Shown here: piece by piece, positions 7,602 through 15,244 of the stretch | Layout: each line of letters begins with the position of its first letter | Position numbering within the stretch: the stretch's first letter is position 1 | NCBI GenBank assembly: GCA_003388555.1 | Contig: QQVD01000062.1 | Span: 1 to 36,349, forward strand | DNA from: Acidobacteriota bacterium | GTDB lineage: Bacteria > Acidobacteriota > Thermoanaerobaculia > Multivoradales > Multivoraceae | Direction of reading: 5' to 3' | Length of the DNA stretch: 36,349 nt | The notes under the pieces: model-generated | Told to the model about the DNA's origin: nothing | Seen by the model: only the letters and a program-made list of their open reading frames with translations | The model's database searches: none | Translations under genes and position numbers: made by a program

Positions 7602-7607
7602 AGTGTA
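7602..7607 (-). promoter_or_regulatory. candidate -10 element (TACACT) for the MbtH-motif operon
   Basis: On the minus strand TACACT lies about 46 bases before the start codon at 7556, inside the 124-base gap after the D,D-dipeptidase gene. No clear -35 accompanies it. It would give a leader of about 40 bases containing the GGAGGAG site. Confidence 0.25.
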
Positions 7608-7680
7608 CGTCGACGAGACGCGGGGAGTTCGCCGCGAGCGACTCGCTGCTCCGAGAGTGAGCCCCGCCTGGTCGGCGGCG

Positions 7681-8850
7681 TCAGAGATCCTCGAAGCGCA
7701 CGTCGAGGATCGGATAGTCGCGCCAGATCGCGAAGTCGAAGTGCCACCACTCGTTGGGGAGGGCCTGGAAGCCCTCCTCTTCGAGCTCCTGGCGCAGCAG
7801 CGCCCGCAGGTCGCGCTGGCGTGTCGTCCAGGCGGGGTAGTCGGAGTAGGCGCGACGGCTGAACTCGTCGTAGCCGCTCGGCATGGGCACCGGCTCTCCG
7901 GTCTGGAGGTCCACCAGCGTGAGGTCGACCGCGCAGCCGCGGTTGTGGCGCGAGCCCTGCGACGGGTCGGCGACGAACTCGCGCTGGAAGTCGGGGGTGG
8001 CGTCCCAGAACATCTTGGTCACGTGCCACGGCCGGTAGGCGTCGTAGATCAACAGCCCGAAGCCCTGCTCGCGCAGATCGCCGTGGGCGCGTGAGAGCGC
8101 CTCGGCCGCCGGTCGCTGGAGGAAGGCGCGGGCCTGGAGGTAGAACTCGGTGCCCATGAAGTTGCGCGTGCCGGCGTAGCGGATGTCGAGCCGTAGCGAC
8201 GGGTCGACGTCGATCAGCTCCACCAGGTCGGGGGGGCGCACCGGTGCAGGCTCCTCGAGGGGCGGCGACGCCGCGAGGGCGCGCTCGCGCAGCTCGGAGA
8301 TCGCCGCCATCGGCTCGATCCGGAAGATCTCGCCGGTGGTCTCGGGGAACGGTACGCGCCGGTACGAGTCGTCTGCGAAGGTCAGCTCGCCGGCGTCGAT
8401 CTCGACCCGGGCCTGCGGCAGGTCGACGAGCTGGAACGAGCGCCTGTCGTCGCTGCCGTCGCCGTCCGCCGGGGAGACCTCTTCGAGCTCGTGCAGCGCG
8501 TCAGCGGCGGCCAGCAGCAGGAGCCTTCCTTGGCGTTCGAGCAGCATGATCTCGCGTCCGCTCTCGTCGCTGCGGTACTCGCCGAGCAGGCCGACGAGCT
8601 CCGCAGGCGGAGGCGGCGCGATCACGGCGCCGGTGCGCTGCTGCAGACGTTCGGCGACATCGGGGTCGACGGGCAGCAGGGAGCTCGCGTCGACGTCGAC
8701 GTCGGCCGCCGCCGGCGTGGCTCGGTCGACGAGGTCGCGACCGTCGTCGGGCCGCGCCCGGCATGCGGCCAGCAGGAGTGCCGCGGCGACGACCGGCAGC
8801 AGTAAGGCCGCGACCGGACGAACCGTCTCAGTAGCTCTTCGGGAGTCCAA
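7681..8850 (-). CDS. VanX-type D-alanyl-D-alanine dipeptidase lipoprotein with extra N-terminal domain
   Basis: A zinc D,D-dipeptidase of the M15D (VanX/DdpX) family that hydrolyses D-Ala-D-Ala. It is larger than ordinary VanX (about 200 residues) because of a lipoprotein signal (ALLLAAC, C30) and an extra beta-rich domain at about 84-180 that recalls small C-terminal domains of the DUF3471 type. The catalytic domain (about 205-389) has SRHNRGCAVD (zinc ligands H302 and D309), EWWHFDF (base E367 and ligand H370) and YDAYRP (R273, matching the catalytic Arg of VanX), so it looks active. The only good start is TTG 8850, with GGAGAAGG upstream. It overlaps the end of the acyl-CoA dehydrogenase gene by 23 bases, so translation is probably coupled. 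Lipid anchoring implies periplasmic salvage of murein dipeptide rather than vancomycin resistance; no vanH or vanA gene is present. Confidence 0.88.
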   Translation of the reverse strand: MDSRRATETVRPVAALLLPVVAAALLLAACRARPDDGRDLVDRATPAAADVDVDASSLLPVDPDVAERLQQRTGAVIAPPPPAELVGLLGEYRSDESGREIMLLERQGRLLLLAAADALHELEEVSPADGDGSDDRRSFQLVDLPQARVEIDAGELTFADDSYRRVPFPETTGEIFRIEPMAAISELRERALAASPPLEEPAPVRPPDLVELIDVDPSLRLDIRYAGTRNFMGTEFYLQARAFLQRPAAEALSRAHGDLREQGFGLLIYDAYRPWHVTKMFWDATPDFQREFVADPSQGSRHNRGCAVDLTLVDLQTGEPVPMPSGYDEFSRRAYSDYPAWTTRQRDLRALLRQELEEEGFQALPNEWWHFDFAIWRDYPILDVRFEDL

Positions 8851-9991
8851 GGACCTTCTCCGCGATGTGACAGAGGATCAGCTGCGGCGACACCGGGGCG
8901 ACGCGGGCGATGAGTACTTCGCGCAGCAGCCTCTCGACGTGGTACTCCTTGGCGTAACCCATGCCGCCGTGGGTCATCACCGCCTGGGTGCAGGTCTTGA
9001 AGCCCGCCTCGGCACCGAGGTACTTGGCGGCGTTCGCCTGCGGCCCGCAGGCACGGCCGCGGGCGTAGAGATCGGCCGCCTGGAGACAGACGAGGAAGGC
9101 CGCCTCGAGCTCCATCCAGCACTCGGCCAGGGGGTGCTGGATCGCCTGGTTCTGTCCGATCGGACGGCCGAAGACGACTCGCTCGCGGGCGTAGCGGGTG
9201 GCGCGGTCGAGTGCGTTGCGACCGATGCCCACCGCCTCGGCGCCGATCAGGATGCGCTCGGGGTTTAGGCTGTGCAGCAGGTACTCGAAGCCGCGTCCCT
9301 CCTCGCCGACGCGGTCCTCGACCGGCACCTCCAGGCCGTCGAGGAAGAGCTCGTTGGAGTCGACCGCGCTGCGGCCCATCTTGGCGATGCGCCGCACGTC
9401 GACGCGGTCGCGGTCGAGATCGGTGTAGAAGAGCGACAGCCCGCCGGTTCTCACCGAATCGTCTCGTGGCGCGGTGCGCGCGAGCAGCATGATCTTGTCG
9501 GCCACCTGGGCGGTGGAGGTCCAGATCTTCTGGCCGTGCACGACGTAGCGGTCGCCGCGGCGCTCGGCGCGGGTGGTGATGCTGGTGGTGTCGAGACCGG
9601 CGTTCGGCTCGGTGACGCCGAAGCAGGTCTTGACCTTTCCGGCCACCAGGTCGGGGATCCAGCGCCGCTGCTGTTCCTCGCTGCCGAAGCGGAGGATCGG
9701 GTGGGGTCCGAAGATGTTGATGTGGATGGCCGAGGCGGCGCTCTGCGCCCCGCTCGAGCGCGCCACCTCGTGCATCACCAGAGTCGCCTCGACGATGCCC
9801 AGGCCGCTGCCACCGTGCTCCTCCGGCATGGTCAGGCCGAGCACGCCGGCCTCGGCCATGGCGCGATGGAACTCGTGTGGGAACTGGCCGTCCTGGTCGC
9901 GCGCGTACCAGTAGTCGTCGCCGAACGGCTTGCAGGCCTCGGCTGCGGCCGCGGCGACCGCTCGCTGCTGGGGGGTGGGCTCGAAGTCCAT
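8828..9991 (-). CDS. acyl-CoA dehydrogenase family protein
   Basis: A 387-residue flavoenzyme that oxidises an acyl-CoA at C2-C3 and passes electrons to ETF. The N-terminal helical domain is followed by the FAD-binding block CFGVTEPNAG (about 123-132) and HGQKIWTS, then the C-terminal helical domain with RVVFGRPIGQNQAIQHPLAE and THGGMGYAKEYHVERLLRE. At the position of the MCAD catalytic IYEGT the sequence reads APVS. A glutamate in SLNPERILIG (E235) sits where isovaleryl-CoA dehydrogenase has its base, so catalysis may use that site. I choose ATG 9991 because family members begin with MDFxxT/P-type sequence; the frame is open 28 codons further without similarity. Its TGA overlaps the TTG of the dipeptidase gene. 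A GTACGATC -10-like element lies about 75 bases upstream. Substrate chain length is unknown. Confidence 0.9.
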   Translation of the reverse strand: MDFEPTPQQRAVAAAAAEACKPFGDDYWYARDQDGQFPHEFHRAMAEAGVLGLTMPEEHGGSGLGIVEATLVMHEVARSSGAQSAASAIHINIFGPHPILRFGSEEQQRRWIPDLVAGKVKTCFGVTEPNAGLDTTSITTRAERRGDRYVVHGQKIWTSTAQVADKIMLLARTAPRDDSVRTGGLSLFYTDLDRDRVDVRRIAKMGRSAVDSNELFLDGLEVPVEDRVGEEGRGFEYLLHSLNPERILIGAEAVGIGRNALDRATRYARERVVFGRPIGQNQAIQHPLAECWMELEAAFLVCLQAADLYARGRACGPQANAAKYLGAEAGFKTCTQAVMTHGGMGYAKEYHVERLLREVLIARVAPVSPQLILCHIAEKVLGLPKSY

Positions 9992-10065
9992 GCGGCGCTG
10001 GCCGGATTCGCGGGTGCGTCGGCGAGAGCTCGGCCGGGAGCCCCGGCCGACCGGAGGGGTCGCCG

Positions 10066-10073
10066 GATCGTAC
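10066..10073 (-). promoter_or_regulatory. candidate -10 element (GTACGATC) for the acyl-CoA dehydrogenase gene
   Basis: On the minus strand GTACGATC (hexamer TACGAT) lies about 75 bases before the start at 9991. It differs at two central positions from the GTAGAATC found at 16941 and 29217. No -35 is evident. The rest of the 229-base region between 9991 and 10221 shows nothing else I can support. Confidence 0.3.
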
Positions 10074-10220
10074 ACCGCCGATCCGAGCGGCGCCGTGGTC
10101 CATCGCCCCGACGCCTCTGCGGGCCGCGCGTCAACGCGACCGGCCGGGCGACGTTCTCGCTGTCGAAGGGACCGCCGTCCGCGAACGGTGGTCGTCAGCC
10201 AGGAGGGGAGGGAGGCGGAG

Positions 10221-10703
10221 ATGGGTCAGGAGCAGAAGGGCGGATCGATGGGCGCTGGGCGACACGCCGAGGGCGCAGTTGCGGCGGGGGGCTCGGCGGC
10301 GACGATCTTCGGAGTGCTCAACCACCGGGTGGCCCTGCGGGTGGTGTCCCGCTGCACCCGCGCCGTCGTGGTCGAGTCCACCGTACCGCCGCGCCAGAGC
10401 GGCGTGCACTGGCTGCAGCTGGGCGGGCTGCCGGGTGACGACGGTGAGCCTGGGCGGGTGGAGGGCGAAGCCGTGCCTGCGGCGGCGCCGTTCTCGCGGC
10501 GCTGGAGTGGAGCGGTGCGCACCCAGCGTTGCCGCCTCGACCGCCTGGAGGGAGAGGGGCCGGATCGCGTCGCGGTCTATCGGGCGCAACTGGTCGCGGT
10601 CGCGGGGAAGATCGGGCGCCCGCAAGCGGCGCCGGGCGGGGGCGGCACATCACCGAGGTGTCGGCGCGAGGCCGGTGCAGAAGTTGCCGACGAAGCCGGC
10701 TGA
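10221..10703 (+). CDS. hypothetical protein (possible small beta-barrel, unassigned)
   Basis: I do not recognise this gene. A 160-residue frame starts at ATG 10221 behind a purine-rich GGAGGCGGAG, and the first 130 codons show the strong G/C third-position preference of neighbouring genes, which supports coding. The middle part (about 29-120) alternates hydrophobic and polar residues (ATIFGVLNHRVALRVVSRC, then ESTVPPRQSGVHWLQLGG), compatible with a beta-barrel such as PilZ, but the RxxxR and DxSxxG signatures of PilZ are not present. The last 30 residues are low in quality and the true end could differ. It precedes the response regulator by 216 bases. A reading frame on the other strand (10131-10625) is arginine/histidine-rich and looks like a shadow. 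Confidence 0.35.
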   Translation: MGQEQKGGSMGAGRHAEGAVAAGGSAATIFGVLNHRVALRVVSRCTRAVVVESTVPPRQSGVHWLQLGGLPGDDGEPGRVEGEAVPAAAPFSRRWSGAVRTQRCRLDRLEGEGPDRVAVYRAQLVAVAGKIGRPQAAPGGGGTSPRCRREAGAEVADEAG

Positions 10704-10765
10704 CGCCGGTCGTCGGAGAACTCCTACAGCGGGTTGGGCTCCGGACGACGCCGCGATGAGCCGGC

Positions 10766-10795
10766 ATCCGCCTCGCTCCTCGGGAAGGAGCGGAT
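10766..10795 (+). other. inverted repeat between hypothetical gene and response regulator
   Basis: CGCTCCT (10774-10780) and AGGAGCG (10786-10792) form a perfect 7-bp stem with loop CGGGA; an alternative fold pairs ATCCGC with GCGGAT at the outside. No T-run follows. It may be a weak terminator for the hypothetical gene or an operator or leader structure before the response regulator. Confidence 0.3.
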
Positions 10796-10919
10796 GGGCG
10801 CGGCGCTCCGTGGCAGATGAAGATGTCGTCAGTCAGGCCGGACCCGAGCCGGCCACGATCACGAGCACGACCTGCCCGACGGCGGCGAGGAGCCGCCCAA
10901 GGGCACGAAGAGAGCCACC

Positions 10920-11633
10920 ATGACCCTGACCACCGTCTCCGCCCCATCCGTCGACCCTGCGAATCCACACGCCTCCGGCGCCTTCGCCTTCGGCACGCGT
11001 CCGATCCGCGTCGTCATCGCCGACGATCAGGTCCTGCTGCGTCAGGGCCTGGCGAGCCTGGCCGGGCAGAGCGACGCCATCTCCGTCGTCGGCCAGGCCG
11101 GCTCCGGCCCCCAGGTGCTCGGCGCCATCGACCGCTGCCGCCCCGACGTCGTGGTGCTCGACCTCTCGGCCTCGGCGACCGCCGGGCTCGAGGTGCTGCA
11201 GCGGATGAAGCGCCACTGGCCGCGGGTCGGCGTGCTGGTGCTCTCGGCGGCGGCCGAGAGCCGATTCGCCACGCGCTGTCTGCGGGCCGGCGCCGACGGC
11301 TACCTGACCCACGATCACGGGCGGGAGGACCTGACCGCCGCGATCGAGCGCATCGCCAGGGGCGGCAAGTACGTCACCGAGGAGCTCGCCGAGGAGCTCG
11401 CGGCGACGCTGCAGGACGCCGACGACCGGCCACCGCACGAGGCGCTCTCGGATCGGGAGTTCCAGGTGATGTGTCTGATCGCCGAGGGCATCCCGCCGAC
11501 CCGGATCGCCGATCGTCTCGGTCTCTCGGTGAAGACGGTGAGCACCTACCGCACGCGGCTGCTCAAGAAGCTCGAGCTCGAGAACACGGCCGAGATCATG
11601 CGCTACGCGATCGCCAACGAGCTGGTCGCCTGA
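10920..11633 (+). CDS. NarL/FixJ-type response regulator with atypical receiver
   Basis: A 237-residue two-domain regulator: receiver (about 29-148) and LuxR-type helix-turn-helix (about 174-235; LSDREFQVMCLIAEG and LSVKTVSTYRTRLLKKL). The acidic pair D35/D36 (IADDQ), the phospho-acceptor D81 (VVVLDLS) and S109 (VLVLSA) are present. The conserved lysine, normally in GYLTKD, is histidine here (H131 in GYLTHD), and the proline usually two residues after the acceptor-Asp-Leu-Ser (DLSMP) is absent (DLSASATAG). It also has a 28-residue extension before the receiver. Phosphorylation may therefore be weak or differently read out. No partner histidine kinase is in the window. The start is ATG 10920 with a poor ribosome site (GAAGAGAG). 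It lies 189 bases before the UnbV/M16 block and could control it, but this is only proximity. Confidence 0.88.
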   Translation: MTLTTVSAPSVDPANPHASGAFAFGTRPIRVVIADDQVLLRQGLASLAGQSDAISVVGQAGSGPQVLGAIDRCRPDVVVLDLSASATAGLEVLQRMKRHWPRVGVLVLSAAAESRFATRCLRAGADGYLTHDHGREDLTAAIERIARGGKYVTEELAEELAATLQDADDRPPHEALSDREFQVMCLIAEGIPPTRIADRLGLSVKTVSTYRTRLLKKLELENTAEIMRYAIANELVA

Positions 11634-11637
11634 GCCC

Positions 11638-11655
11638 GGGCCGGACGATCGGCCC
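11638..11655 (+). terminator. hairpin after response regulator
   Basis: GGGCCG and CGGCCC form a 6-bp all-GC stem with loop GACGAT, beginning four bases after the TGA of the response regulator. There is no T-run, so an intrinsic terminator is only possible. Confidence 0.35.
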
Positions 11656-11809
11656 AGGGGAGGCCGAGACCCGGTCTGGCGTCCTCGCTCCGCCTCGAAG
11701 GGGCTGCTGTCGCTCGACGATGGCACCGCATCGCAGTCGGTCGAAACGCCACTCCATCAAAGACCAACGGCGCTCCAACTCAGCTCGCGAGGGTTTCACC
11801 ACGGGCTGC

Positions 11810-11815
11810 TAGCCT
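11810..11815 (+). promoter_or_regulatory. candidate -10 element (TAGCCT) for a leaderless transcript of the first UnbV gene
   Basis: TAGCCT is followed by seven bases and then GTG 11823, the spacing expected if transcription begins at the start codon. No Shine-Dalgarno sequence precedes the GTG, and no -35 is obvious. The same hexamer occurs on the minus strand before the TPR gene (26709 to 26704). Confidence 0.4.
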
Positions 11816-11822
11816 CCCTGCG

Positions 11823-13646
11823 GTGATCGGCCCCCTTCCCCATGTCGCCTCGCCGGGCGTCGTGACGCTGGCGCTCGGGCTCTGCGGGTCCGTCGCGGTC
11901 TCCGCCGCCGGGGCGGCGCCTGCCGAGCGGGAGGCACCCTGCCCCATCGATCTGGTCGAGGCGCAGCAGGTGCTCGGGGTCGATTTCGTGCACCGCACGG
12001 GTGCACAGGGTGAGCACCACCTGCCCGAGACGATGGGCTCCGGCGTCGCCTGGTACGACTACGACGGCGACGGCTGGCTCGACCTCTACCTGGTGCAGTC
12101 GGGGCCCTTTCCGCCGACCAGCGGGTCCGGCGTCGAGGCCGACGCCCCCGGCAACCAGCTCTTCCGCAACCTCGGGCCGGGCCCGGACGGCGTCTGGCGC
12201 GGCTTCGAGGAGTGGAGCCGGCGCAGCGGCAGCGGCGACCGCGGCTACGGCCAGGGAGTGCTGCCGGTGGACCTCGACGGCGACGGTCGTCTCGACCTGG
12301 TGCTCGCCAACTACGGCGGCGACCGCCTGCTGCGGGCGCAGGTCGACGGCACCTACCGGGCCGAGCCGCTCGCCGAGCTCGACGATGTCGCGCCAGCACC
12401 GCCGCGCTGGAGCTCGTCGATCGCCGCCGCCGATCCGGACGACGATGGCGATCTCGACCTCTACGTCGCCCGCTATCTCGACTACGACCCCGGGCACGGG
12501 ATGCTCTGCGGTGAGGCCGACGCCAGGCGCGCCTGCGATCCGGCGCTGTTCGAGGGCCAGGCCGACGGCTTCTGGAGCAACCAGGCCGGGACTCTGACCC
12601 CGCGCCCGCTCGAGGCCCTCGGGCTGCGGCCCGAGGGTCCGCACGGCAAGGGTCTGGGGGTGGTGTGGACCGATCTCGACGGCGACCGTCGCCCCGATCT
12701 CTACATCGCCAACGACCTCACCGTGAACCTGCTCTTCCGCACCCTCGAGCCGCAGCAGGGCGAGCCTCGCTTCGAGGAGCTGTCGCTGCTCTCGGGCGCC
12801 GGAGTCAATGCCCAGGGTCGTCCCGAGGCCGGCATGGGCGTCGCCGCGGGCGACGTCGACGGAGACGGCGATCCCGAGCTGCTGGTGACCAACTTCGACG
12901 TCGAGACCAACACCCTGTACGAGAACCTCGGCGGCCTCGAGTTCGAAGACCGCGCCGCCGCCAGCGGCTTCGGTCTGCCGTCGTTCAACCGGCTCGGCTT
13001 CGGGCTGGTGCTGGCCGACCTCGACCTCGACGGATGGCTCGACGCCTATGTCGCCAACGGCCACATCTTCCAGCAGCCCGCACGCGGCAACGTCGGTTTC
13101 GAGCAGCCGGATCAGCTGCTGCGTGGGGTACCTCCTGGACGCTTCGAAGAGGTCCTCTGCGCCGAGCTCGGAGCGCCGCTGGTCTCGCGTGGCGGTGCCG
13201 CCGGCGACTTCGACAACGACGGCAGAGTCGACCTCGCGATCAACAACAGCGGCGGCGCGGCGCGGATCCTGCGCAACCGCACGCCCGCCGGCGGCCCGAG
13301 CCAGCCGGGTGGCGAACGCTCCTGGGTCGGGATCGAGCTGCGCGACGAGTCCGCGCCGGGCAACCTCCAGGCGATCGGCGCCCGGGTCAGCCTGCACAAC
13401 GTCGCTCCGGAGTCCGGCGGTGTCTCTGGGAGCGGAGCGGTCTCGACCGCCCATCGCTGGGTGAGCGCCGGCGACAGCTACCAGTCGGCGAGCGACCGCC
13501 GCCAGGTCTTCCCACTCGGCGCCGCCGCGTCGCCGGCGCCCACGGCGGTGCTGGAGGTCGACTGGCCCGGCCGCGGCGCCGCACGGCAGCGGATCGTGCT
13601 ACCGGCCGAGGCGCGGGGACGCTACCTGCGGGTGGTGAGGCGGTGA
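11823..13646 (+). CDS. exported FG-GAP/VCBS beta-propeller with C-terminal ASPIC/UnbV domain (1)
   Basis: A 607-residue protein of the CRTAC1-like (FG-GAP repeat plus ASPIC/UnbV) family; role unknown, presumably extracytoplasmic binding. The signal sequence covers about 8-32. The family N-terminal signature follows: FVHRTG, then PETMGSGVAWYDYDGDGWLD (about 54-87). Further calcium-type loops (DLDGDGRLDL, DPDDDGDLDLYVA, DLDGDRRPDLYIAND, DVDGDGDPELLVTN, DLDLDGWLDAYVANG, DFDNDGRVDLAINN) mark propeller blades. A cysteine pair (LCGEADARRAC) lies in the middle. The UnbV domain (about 500-605) has AIGARVSLHN and a closing VLEVDWPGRG. The start is GTG 11823 without a ribosome site but behind a -10-like TAGCCT. 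The stop overlaps the GTG of the M16 gene by 4 bases. It heads the 13-kb block. Confidence 0.88.
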   Translation: MIGPLPHVASPGVVTLALGLCGSVAVSAAGAAPAEREAPCPIDLVEAQQVLGVDFVHRTGAQGEHHLPETMGSGVAWYDYDGDGWLDLYLVQSGPFPPTSGSGVEADAPGNQLFRNLGPGPDGVWRGFEEWSRRSGSGDRGYGQGVLPVDLDGDGRLDLVLANYGGDRLLRAQVDGTYRAEPLAELDDVAPAPPRWSSSIAAADPDDDGDLDLYVARYLDYDPGHGMLCGEADARRACDPALFEGQADGFWSNQAGTLTPRPLEALGLRPEGPHGKGLGVVWTDLDGDRRPDLYIANDLTVNLLFRTLEPQQGEPRFEELSLLSGAGVNAQGRPEAGMGVAAGDVDGDGDPELLVTNFDVETNTLYENLGGLEFEDRAAASGFGLPSFNRLGFGLVLADLDLDGWLDAYVANGHIFQQPARGNVGFEQPDQLLRGVPPGRFEEVLCAELGAPLVSRGGAAGDFDNDGRVDLAINNSGGAARILRNRTPAGGPSQPGGERSWVGIELRDESAPGNLQAIGARVSLHNVAPESGGVSGSGAVSTAHRWVSAGDSYQSASDRRQVFPLGAAASPAPTAVLEVDWPGRGAARQRIVLPAEARGRYLRVVRR

Positions 13647-15244
13647 GTGTGCGGGCCTCGTCGCGGCGCAGTCCGTCGATGCTGACGACGGTTTGGCTGC
13701 TGGCTCTGCTCGGCGTGGCCGCCGGCGGTGCGGTGGCGCAGCTCGCCGAAGGCCACCGTGCTCCGGGGCCTGCTCCCGGTCCAGCTCCGGCCCCGTCACC
13801 CGTGCACCGCCTGACGCTCGACAACGGCGTCGAGGTCCTCCTGGTGCGCCGCGCCGGCCTGCCCTTCGTCGCCGCCGGCTGGGCGGTGCGCGCCGGATCG
13901 GCGGACGACCCTCCCGGCGCTCGCGGCACTGCCCACCTCGTCGAGCATCTGCTGCACCAGGGCAGCGAGACGCTCGGCACCAGCGACTGGCCCCGGGAGC
14001 GACGCCTGCTCGAGCGCCAGGAGGATCTCGTCGATCGCCTCGAGGCGGCGCGCCGGGACGGTTCGGGCTCAGGTGCGCAGGATGCGGCGCGACGGCTGTC
14101 CGAGCTGCATCGCGAGCTGACCGCGATCCAGCGCAAGGGGGAGGCCGCGGCCTGGGCGGCGCGCGGTGGCATCACCGCCATCGACGCGCTGACCGAGCCC
14201 GACTTCTCGATCTACTGGGCGCAGGTGCCGCTGGGTCAGCTCGAGCTGTGGTTCTGGCTCGAGTCCGACCGCCTCGCCGCGCCTGTCTTCCGCGACTTCT
14301 ACTCCGAGCTCCAGGTCGTCGCGGAGGAGCTCGCGCAGCGTGTCGCCTCGCGGCCGGGTGGTCCCGCCGAGGCCGAGTTCGACGCGCTCTTCTGGCCCCG
14401 CGTCGGGGTGCCCGGCTACGCCTGGCCGGCGGGTGGCCTGGCCGAGGAGATCGCCGCCCTGAGGCCGCGCGACGCGAGGGGCTTCTTCGACCGCCACTAC
14501 CGCCCCGACCGGCTGCTCTTCGCTCTCGTCGGCGACGTCGACCCGGAGCTCGTCCACCGGCTCGCCGACGTCTACCTGGGCCGGCTGGCGCCGCGGGGGC
14601 CAGCGCCGCCGTCGCGGCGGTCCGAGGCCTCCACCGAATCTGGTGAGGCACCTGGACCGGTCGTCCTCGAGCGATCGTGCAGGTGCCGTGCACGGGTCGA
14701 GCTGCGCTGGCCGAGCGCCGCCGCGGGCGACGACGAGGAGGCGCTCTACGACCTGCTCGCCGGTGTGCTGAACGGGCGCACCGGTCGTCTGCACCGCAGC
14801 CTGGTCGAGCAGCGGGAGATCGCCTTCGCCGCCTATGCGCTGCACGCCTCGCGCGGCCTGGCGGGCTCGCTGCGCCTCACCGCCGAGGCGCTGGAATCGA
14901 CGTCGGCCGCAGGCGAGCCGGAGGCGGAGCTGGCGCAGCTGCAGCAGGCGCTGCTGACCGAGTTGCGCCGGGTTGCCGAGCACGGGGTGACCGCGGACGA
15001 GCTGACCCGGGTGCGACGGCGGCTGATGACCGAGCACGCGTCGCAGCTCGAGCCCAGCCAGGGGCTGCTGCTCCGACTCCTGGCGCGGCGGGCGGTCGCG
15101 GAGGCGGCCGGCGAAGATCGGGTCTGGCGCCGCGGCGAGCTGCTCGACGGTGTCGACCCGGCGGCGGTGCAGGCGCTCGCGACGCGTCTGGTCCGACTCG
15201 AGCCGTCGGTGCTGCGACTGCGCCGCGAGGAGGCGCCGTCGTGA
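13643..15244 (+). CDS. M16 zinc peptidase, catalytic subunit
   Basis: An exported M16 (pitrilysin/insulinase-like) metallopeptidase of 533 residues. The signal sequence (about 12-33) and a Pro/Ala/Gly linker precede the first M16 domain. The inverted zinc motif HLVEH (H98, E101, H102) and the downstream LQVVAEEL (third ligand E228 or E229) are intact, so it should be active. The spacing between them is longer than usual because of a charged helical insert at about 112-172; I recall this insert from a zinc-protease subfamily that shares the LELWxWLExDRL...PVFRxFY block, here at about 200-220. The second domain (about 340-530) contains the LHRSLVEQREIAFAAYAL segment. The start is GTG 13643, overlapping the UnbV stop (GTGA). 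The next gene is a non-catalytic M16, and the two probably form a heterodimer that clears peptides in the periplasm. Confidence 0.92.
   Translation: MSVRASSRRSPSMLTTVWLLALLGVAAGGAVAQLAEGHRAPGPAPGPAPAPSPVHRLTLDNGVEVLLVRRAGLPFVAAGWAVRAGSADDPPGARGTAHLVEHLLHQGSETLGTSDWPRERRLLERQEDLVDRLEAARRDGSGSGAQDAARRLSELHRELTAIQRKGEAAAWAARGGITAIDALTEPDFSIYWAQVPLGQLELWFWLESDRLAAPVFRDFYSELQVVAEELAQRVASRPGGPAEAEFDALFWPRVGVPGYAWPAGGLAEEIAALRPRDARGFFDRHYRPDRLLFALVGDVDPELVHRLADVYLGRLAPRGPAPPSRRSEASTESGEAPGPVVLERSCRCRARVELRWPSAAAGDDEEALYDLLAGVLNGRTGRLHRSLVEQREIAFAAYALHASRGLAGSLRLTAEALESTSAAGEPEAELAQLQQALLTELRRVAEHGVTADELTRVRRRLMTEHASQLEPSQGLLLRLLARRAVAEAAGEDRVWRRGELLDGVDPAAVQALATRLVRLEPSVLRLRREEAPS

Noticed and set aside
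7681-8850. Vancomycin resistance cassette
   Set aside because: Only a VanX-like enzyme is present; no vanH, vanA/B or vanRS-type sensor gene is in the window, and the enzyme is lipid anchored.
12665-13642. Long upstream extension of the catalytic M16 frame
   Set aside because: It overlaps the UnbV propeller in another frame and is arginine-rich. The GTG at 13643 gives a signal sequence and a 4-base overlap.
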